Positions 59,244 to 63,281 of a stretch of 63,281 nucleotides of DNA are shown here, piece by piece (the stretch's first letter is position 1; the number at the start of each line of letters is the position of its first letter). A model generated the notes under the pieces. The model saw nothing but the letters and a program-made list of their open reading frames with translations. It had not been told where the DNA came from and searched no databases. The stretch covers positions 1-63,281 of the forward strand of contig CAYWMP010000009.1 of the NCBI GenBank assembly GCA_964459445.1. Reading direction: 5' to 3'. The DNA is from CAYWMP01 sp964459445. GTDB taxonomy: Bacteria > Desulfobacterota > DSM-4660 > Desulfatiglandales > HGW-15. The position numbers and the translations under genes were made by a program.

Positions 59244-61712
59244 TCACGCCACGATTACTTCGATGGGCACAGCAATACCCACCTGGACCGCCACTGGTGT
59301 ATAGATGTCAATGTTCTCTGCTGGCGTTTGAATGGATACGATCAAAGAATAACGGCAACGTTTGTACCATCGCCCAAGGTGGTGCCGTTCCCTCCACCAA
59401 CCAATTGCTGGATAAATAGCGATTAGGTTCGACTGGGACAATTCGGCGGCTGTGCCTTCCCAAATGTCAGAGTGAATTGACCCAACATCCCGGGCATTTC
59501 CAATTATCCACTTCTCACCAGGGCCTTCCGTTCCCGGATGTTCGCCATTACTACGAGCTTGACGATTCACTCGCTTAACAAATTCGTCTTCGGATTCTCC
59601 TGGGCCATTCATCGCAAAACGGAGGGCATGAGATGGATAGCGATAACGATCCTGCCAACCCACCTCCCCTGCTCCCGGCTCAATGAAATAGGAAAGGGTT
59701 ACCCGCATCTCTACAGGTGTTTCACCTAGCTCAAGGAGAACGTGCGATGGCCATGGCAAGTTATATAGGTGCATATCTCGTGACACATAGCGACCGTCAC
59801 GCCGATCATATGGCTGAAGTTCCGCCTGCGATATCAAGGTCAAAGAATTTTTAGAGCAGTACAAGGCATGCTCCAAATTAGGTACGCCGTACCCACATAC
59901 ACGCAGCAATCGTGCGAAAGATGCCTTGCTTTCATCCTGGAGGAACTGCTGTCGCATAGTCTCTGTCCATTGGGCAGTGTGGACTATTAGAGCACGGATA
60001 GTTTCCGGCCACGATTCAGGATACAACGCCTGAATTTGAGCAGCCATCCATGAAGCCTGGGCAGCGGCAGCGCTCGTCGCGCAAAATGGCGCGAACTGGG
60101 CAACAACAGGGTTATGATAGGTCGAAATAAGTTTCAAGTCTTCGGTATCAAATACGGAATCATTCGGCCCTTCCGCCACGTTGCCCCCTTCGAACAACAC
60201 CTCGGGCTTGATAGGCCATTTACGAAGGGGCCATGTTGTCGATGTGGTGCTGAACGGGGATAATCCGCCAATGGGTGCTATAGGTTTATAATTTGCTAGG
60301 GAGGTATCACGAATATTCACTTTTTCGGTGTAAGCGCCTATTGTCAGTGCATTCCAGGACTGCCCAGGGTCATGTATCTCATTTGTCAGATTGTCGAAGA
60401 AATATCTGCGCCAATTGTCTGGATTTTCAATATTGCCAGCGCTAACGATGATTAGCCGCTTACGATCATCCTCATATCCGGATGTTAATTCATCTAATTT
60501 ACCAGACCATGATGAGGGTCTTCCTCGATCCCGAAAATCGGTTGACGTTACGGCCAAACAACCTATTCGTTTTCGATTAGGTTCTTGGATTTCAGCCCTA
60601 TAAAGTCCTTGAGCCGTCATATATCCCCAAAGTTGCCGTGGATTTTGTGCGGGAGGCGGTGGGAGAATCTTTGAGGATTCTAGACGATGGGTCATTCGAA
60701 TACTGGCACCCGATATCAATACATCTTGCAGGTCGCCATAACCCACCGTCCCCGCCATCAAGGTACCATGCCCGTCATGGTCGTGTGTTCCCCAGGCATC
60801 AATGACAGCATGGAGGTCAGTGTCAAATAGTATAGGTTTGATGAGGAGGTGACCATTGTTTACCCCAGAATCCAGGATGCAAACGACCACGTTAGAATTC
60901 TCATCTATCTCAGTACGAGTGAGTAGTTCATTGACCAACTCAAGCTGCTTCCTATTTTCAAGTTCAATAAAAAAGGAAGCCACCTCTTTGGCTAGTCTGA
61001 ATTCGGCGATATCGTCCGACAATTCGATTAGCTGCTCCAAATGAGCGCGGTTCGCAGAGATCATCAAGACAGCACGTTCTGGAAACTTGATAATCCCATC
61101 GGCTTTATCGAGCTCATGATGTTGGAGGAGTGCGTAGAACCGCTCAATAACTTCATCCATGTCACTGCTCAACCAGACTTCGACCCACGAGGTTACATCA
61201 TCGGGCATTAGTTTGTGGTCATCCTGCCAGAAGGATTCGAGAACAGAGCGCCGAATGTCGGATATACTGTTAATTAGTCTTTTATTCTTAGGGTTGCCGG
61301 TCTTTGTTTGCTCTGCTGAATAAGCATTTATTTTTCTGAGAAAATGTCCGCGTTTGCTATGGGGTATGTAAACTGTGGCAAACGTTTTTTCCTCTGCTCC
61401 TTCGCCCTCACGGCGGACATTTAAAAGCCGAATACCGCTTCGTCGTGCCTCCAGGCTCGTTAAAACGAGGTCGAAGCCCGGCTCACTGACAAAATCTATA
61501 TATGCACCGTTCCGATCAATATGGAGCACGGCCTGACGCTGATGTTCCACCTCCGCCCACGCTGCTTTAAAGCGTTGTCTCAAATGCTTGCTGTGTTGAT
61601 TGTGATCGCGCGAGGGTATCCTTGGTCTCGGCCCCCCTATCCGCGGATTTGTAAATCCCTGGGTTCGCGTAGGCCCTTTTAGAAGAATATGCCTGTAGCG
61701 CTCCCCCGCCAT
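59244..61712 (-). CDS. ietS: IetS-like subtilase (S8 serine protease)
   Basis: 822 residues. The subtilisin triad is visible: Asp in VVCILDSGV near 279, His in HDHDGHGTLMAGTVG near 315 and Ser in CATSAAAAQASWMAA near 545. The N-terminal 250 residues are a family-specific region, and there is no signal peptide, so it acts inside the cell. It follows an AAA ATPase gene after 6 bp. This pair matches the IetA-IetS arrangement known from Agrobacterium plasmid exclusion and reported as anti-phage. The protease would be the effector, regulated by the ATPase. Confidence 0.85.
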   Translation of the reverse strand: MAGERYRHILLKGPTRTQGFTNPRIGGPRPRIPSRDHNQHSKHLRQRFKAAWAEVEHQRQAVLHIDRNGAYIDFVSEPGFDLVLTSLEARRSGIRLLNVRREGEGAEEKTFATVYIPHSKRGHFLRKINAYSAEQTKTGNPKNKRLINSISDIRRSVLESFWQDDHKLMPDDVTSWVEVWLSSDMDEVIERFYALLQHHELDKADGIIKFPERAVLMISANRAHLEQLIELSDDIAEFRLAKEVASFFIELENRKQLELVNELLTRTEIDENSNVVVCILDSGVNNGHLLIKPILFDTDLHAVIDAWGTHDHDGHGTLMAGTVGYGDLQDVLISGASIRMTHRLESSKILPPPPAQNPRQLWGYMTAQGLYRAEIQEPNRKRIGCLAVTSTDFRDRGRPSSWSGKLDELTSGYEDDRKRLIIVSAGNIENPDNWRRYFFDNLTNEIHDPGQSWNALTIGAYTEKVNIRDTSLANYKPIAPIGGLSPFSTTSTTWPLRKWPIKPEVLFEGGNVAEGPNDSVFDTEDLKLISTYHNPVVAQFAPFCATSAAAAQASWMAAQIQALYPESWPETIRALIVHTAQWTETMRQQFLQDESKASFARLLRVCGYGVPNLEHALYCSKNSLTLISQAELQPYDRRDGRYVSRDMHLYNLPWPSHVLLELGETPVEMRVTLSYFIEPGAGEVGWQDRYRYPSHALRFAMNGPGESEDEFVKRVNRQARSNGEHPGTEGPGEKWIIGNARDVGSIHSDIWEGTAAELSQSNLIAIYPAIGWWRERHHLGRWYKRCRYSLIVSIQTPAENIDIYTPVAVQVGIAVPIEVIVA

Positions 61713-61718
61713 AAGTTA

Positions 61719-62687
61719 TTATTTCCTCCGGCTATGATGGACTTCCTGCCGTTCTCTCAGCATCTGCCGCAGCAGGTTGGCTTTTACTGCTATATGATCA
61801 TTAAGGATTGCCTGTTTGATTGCATCCCGACAGGCTTGATCGATCTCTGCATGACTCAGTCCATCACTTTCATTCACCGCCGCTTTCCACGCAAACCGCG
61901 TACTGATAAACGAACCCATAATTTTTTGCATTAAACGTTTTCTATCGTTTGCTACCGGTTTCTCATAGTAGAGTACGTCGTCAAAACGGCGGTATAGGGC
62001 CCGGTCGAGAAGTTTCGGGCTGTTTGTGGCCGCCACTATCAAGCTGTCAGATAGATCCCGCTCGATAAATTGGAGAAATGAATTCAGAACTCTTCGCATT
62101 TCGGCCACATCATTCTCCAAAGTCCGTTCACCACCTATAGCATCAAATTCGTCGAAAAGGTAAACACCGGTCTCCTTCTGAATTAGGTCGAAGATCTGCC
62201 GCAACTTGGCACTCGTTTCACCCATGAACTTAGTTACCACTTTATCCACCTGGATCGTATTTAGGGGTAATCGCACATCGTGGGCCAATACCTTGGAAGA
62301 CATTGTTTTTCCAGTGCCAGGAGGACCAATCAGGAGGATTTTCCTTCGGTGGGAAAGGCCGTGGCTCTTCAGTTTATGCTGCTGGCGATGCTCGTAAATG
62401 ATTCGTTTGATTCGATCCCGAAGCTTAGAAGGCACGACCAATGCCGACATCGATACAGTAGGCTCTTCCGATAAAACAAAACCTCTGAGATCCTGAGGGA
62501 ACTTGAGTACTTTAGGCCCTTTCTCTCGTCGGGCCTTATCAACGATTTGACGGATATCATGTGCTAATGCACCATGACCCTTATTTGCCTCGTAGGCAGC
62601 GACCTGTAAGGCAATTGTGTGGAACCGCTCAGGGTCGTCATGAAAATGCGACCGAATCAAAGATTTGATTTGCTCAGCCGTGGCCAT
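61719..62687 (-). CDS. ietA: IetA-like AAA ATPase
   Basis: 322 residues. Walker A GPPGTGKTMSSK near 119-130, Walker B VYLFDEFDAIG near 174, and AATNSPKLLDRALYRRFD (sensor 1 and Arg finger) near 215-232. The N-terminal 100 residues are helical. It is the upstream gene of the IetAS pair. Such ATPases unfold or gate substrates for the partner protease or act as the sensing half. Confidence 0.85.
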   Translation of the reverse strand: MATAEQIKSLIRSHFHDDPERFHTIALQVAAYEANKGHGALAHDIRQIVDKARREKGPKVLKFPQDLRGFVLSEEPTVSMSALVVPSKLRDRIKRIIYEHRQQHKLKSHGLSHRRKILLIGPPGTGKTMSSKVLAHDVRLPLNTIQVDKVVTKFMGETSAKLRQIFDLIQKETGVYLFDEFDAIGGERTLENDVAEMRRVLNSFLQFIERDLSDSLIVAATNSPKLLDRALYRRFDDVLYYEKPVANDRKRLMQKIMGSFISTRFAWKAAVNESDGLSHAEIDQACRDAIKQAILNDHIAVKANLLRQMLRERQEVHHSRRK

Positions 62688-63281
62688 TTGAATTCCCCAT
62701 ATTTTCGTTTGAAAGTTTTAAATACAAATGCCACATTCCTATTAATAATCGATTCCTGATACCTATCAAAGACATATAGAAAAGACCATCCAAATAGTGC
62801 TGTGAGCTTTTCGGATTCCGAGAATTGCCCATTCTTGCCGAAAAACATAGCTGCAAATTGCCAAATTTTGAATAAGGTTGCGGAATCAAGCGTGAAATCT
62901 CAAGGGCTGATGTCAAAAGGTAGAAACATTCACACCTATGATCATCCTCTCTGGCTCAAACTCTCTTGGACAAAATAATCGAAATTCTGACATAGCCGAT
63001 TCATATCAACGCTAAGGCCATAATCCTTTTAATGGGCGCTCTTGGCAAGCTACGTGGTATTCAAAGAGGTGAATAAGCTATATACTTGAAACGGAGATGA
63101 GACAAGAGAAGCTCCCATCTTAGGATGTCCACTCACTCTTGCCAGGTCTTGAAATTAAATATCTCGATTTTCAATTGATCCGACACTATCTTCCGCAAAT
63201 TCGATAGTTCCCTATTTTTTATGTTGAATATACCCTAGCGTTGCATAAATTTCCGGAGTTTTGTGAAGTTGGTTTTATGCT
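62688..63281. other. Right-end intergenic region, 594 bp
   Basis: No gene that I can support. It holds a third copy of the GATGAGYCAAGGG-type repeat (63086-63108) and a CAAGGGCTGA half-site near 62901. The promoter of ietA should lie here. Confidence 0.4.
63086..63108 (+). repeat. Dispersed repeat, GATGAGYCAAGGG family, copy 3
   Basis: TTGAAACGGAGATGAGACA then AGAG, matching the copies at 37250 and 53848 at most positions. Confidence 0.5.

Noticed and set aside
62657..62916. Two overlapping small minus-strand frames just upstream of ietA
   Set aside because: No ribosome site, mutual overlap in different frames and overlap with the ietA start; no recognisable motif.

Overview
The window looks like part of a draft or metagenome-assembled genome of a strict anaerobe, most likely a Desulfobacterota-type sulfate reducer or syntroph. 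The evidence is gene content only: a tungsten/molybdenum aldehyde:ferredoxin oxidoreductase with its ferredoxin, ETF, an Fe-S serine-dehydratase-family enzyme, a QueG-like Fe-S protein, a corrinoid protein with a UroD-type methyltransferase, crotonases, and three complete five-part branched-chain-amino-acid-type (HAAT/Liv) ABC transporters. There is one 100-N scaffold gap, and its flanks show it to be spurious.

Region 1 (257-16250, all minus strand; reading order is right to left). A GntR regulator is followed by a CoA-acylating methylmalonate-semialdehyde-dehydrogenase-like enzyme, a DUF1185/AA_synth protein, the three subunits of a molybdenum nicotinate dehydrogenase (NdhS, NdhF, fused NdhL/M), enamidase (Ena), 6-hydroxynicotinate reductase (Hnr), a UPF0280/ApbE-like protein, and a complete Liv-type transporter whose two permeases are fused. 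Ndh, Hnr and Ena are the first three steps of the Eubacterium barkeri nicotinate fermentation and yield 2-formylglutarate. The E. barkeri alcohol-forming dehydrogenase is absent from the window. In its place is an aldehyde dehydrogenase of the type that oxidatively decarboxylates 2-substituted malonate semialdehydes. I infer a shortcut: nicotinate to 2-formylglutarate to glutaryl-CoA + CO2.

Region 2 (16369-30734, minus strand). A second transporter has urea/amide-type (Urt/Fmd-like) signatures. It is grouped with a cysteine amidohydrolase, EtfB, an AOR, a ferredoxin, a second amide-type binding protein that lacks any signal peptide, a DAO-family flavoenzyme and EtfA. This looks like uptake, hydrolysis and oxidation of an N-containing compound, with electrons passed to ETF and ferredoxin. 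A HEPN/MNT toxin-antitoxin pair and an agmatinase-family ureohydrolase follow.

Region 3 (31011-38262). This holds a transglutaminase-like lipoprotein (+), two gene fragments joined head to tail, two crotonases, a QueG-like protein, and a fused Fe-S serine dehydratase-family enzyme that could alternatively be a 2-(hydroxymethyl)glutarate dehydratase.

Region 4 (38593-48401, plus strand). A TetR regulator is followed by a pair of palindromic candidate operators, a third Liv transporter with an embedded FadD-type acyl-CoA synthetase, then a UroD-type methyltransferase and a corrinoid protein.

Region 5 (48418-63281, minus strand, accessory in character). It contains a membrane acyltransferase with a C-terminal sugar-binding-like domain, a REP-associated (Y1/RAYT) transposase element with inverted repeats beside a broken GntR gene, a predicted transglutaminase-fold membrane protein, assorted enzymes, several small dispersed intergenic repeat families, a GC-rich lipocalin-like gene, and an IetA/IetS (AAA ATPase + subtilase) anti-phage/exclusion pair at the right end. 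No rRNA, tRNA or CRISPR was seen.
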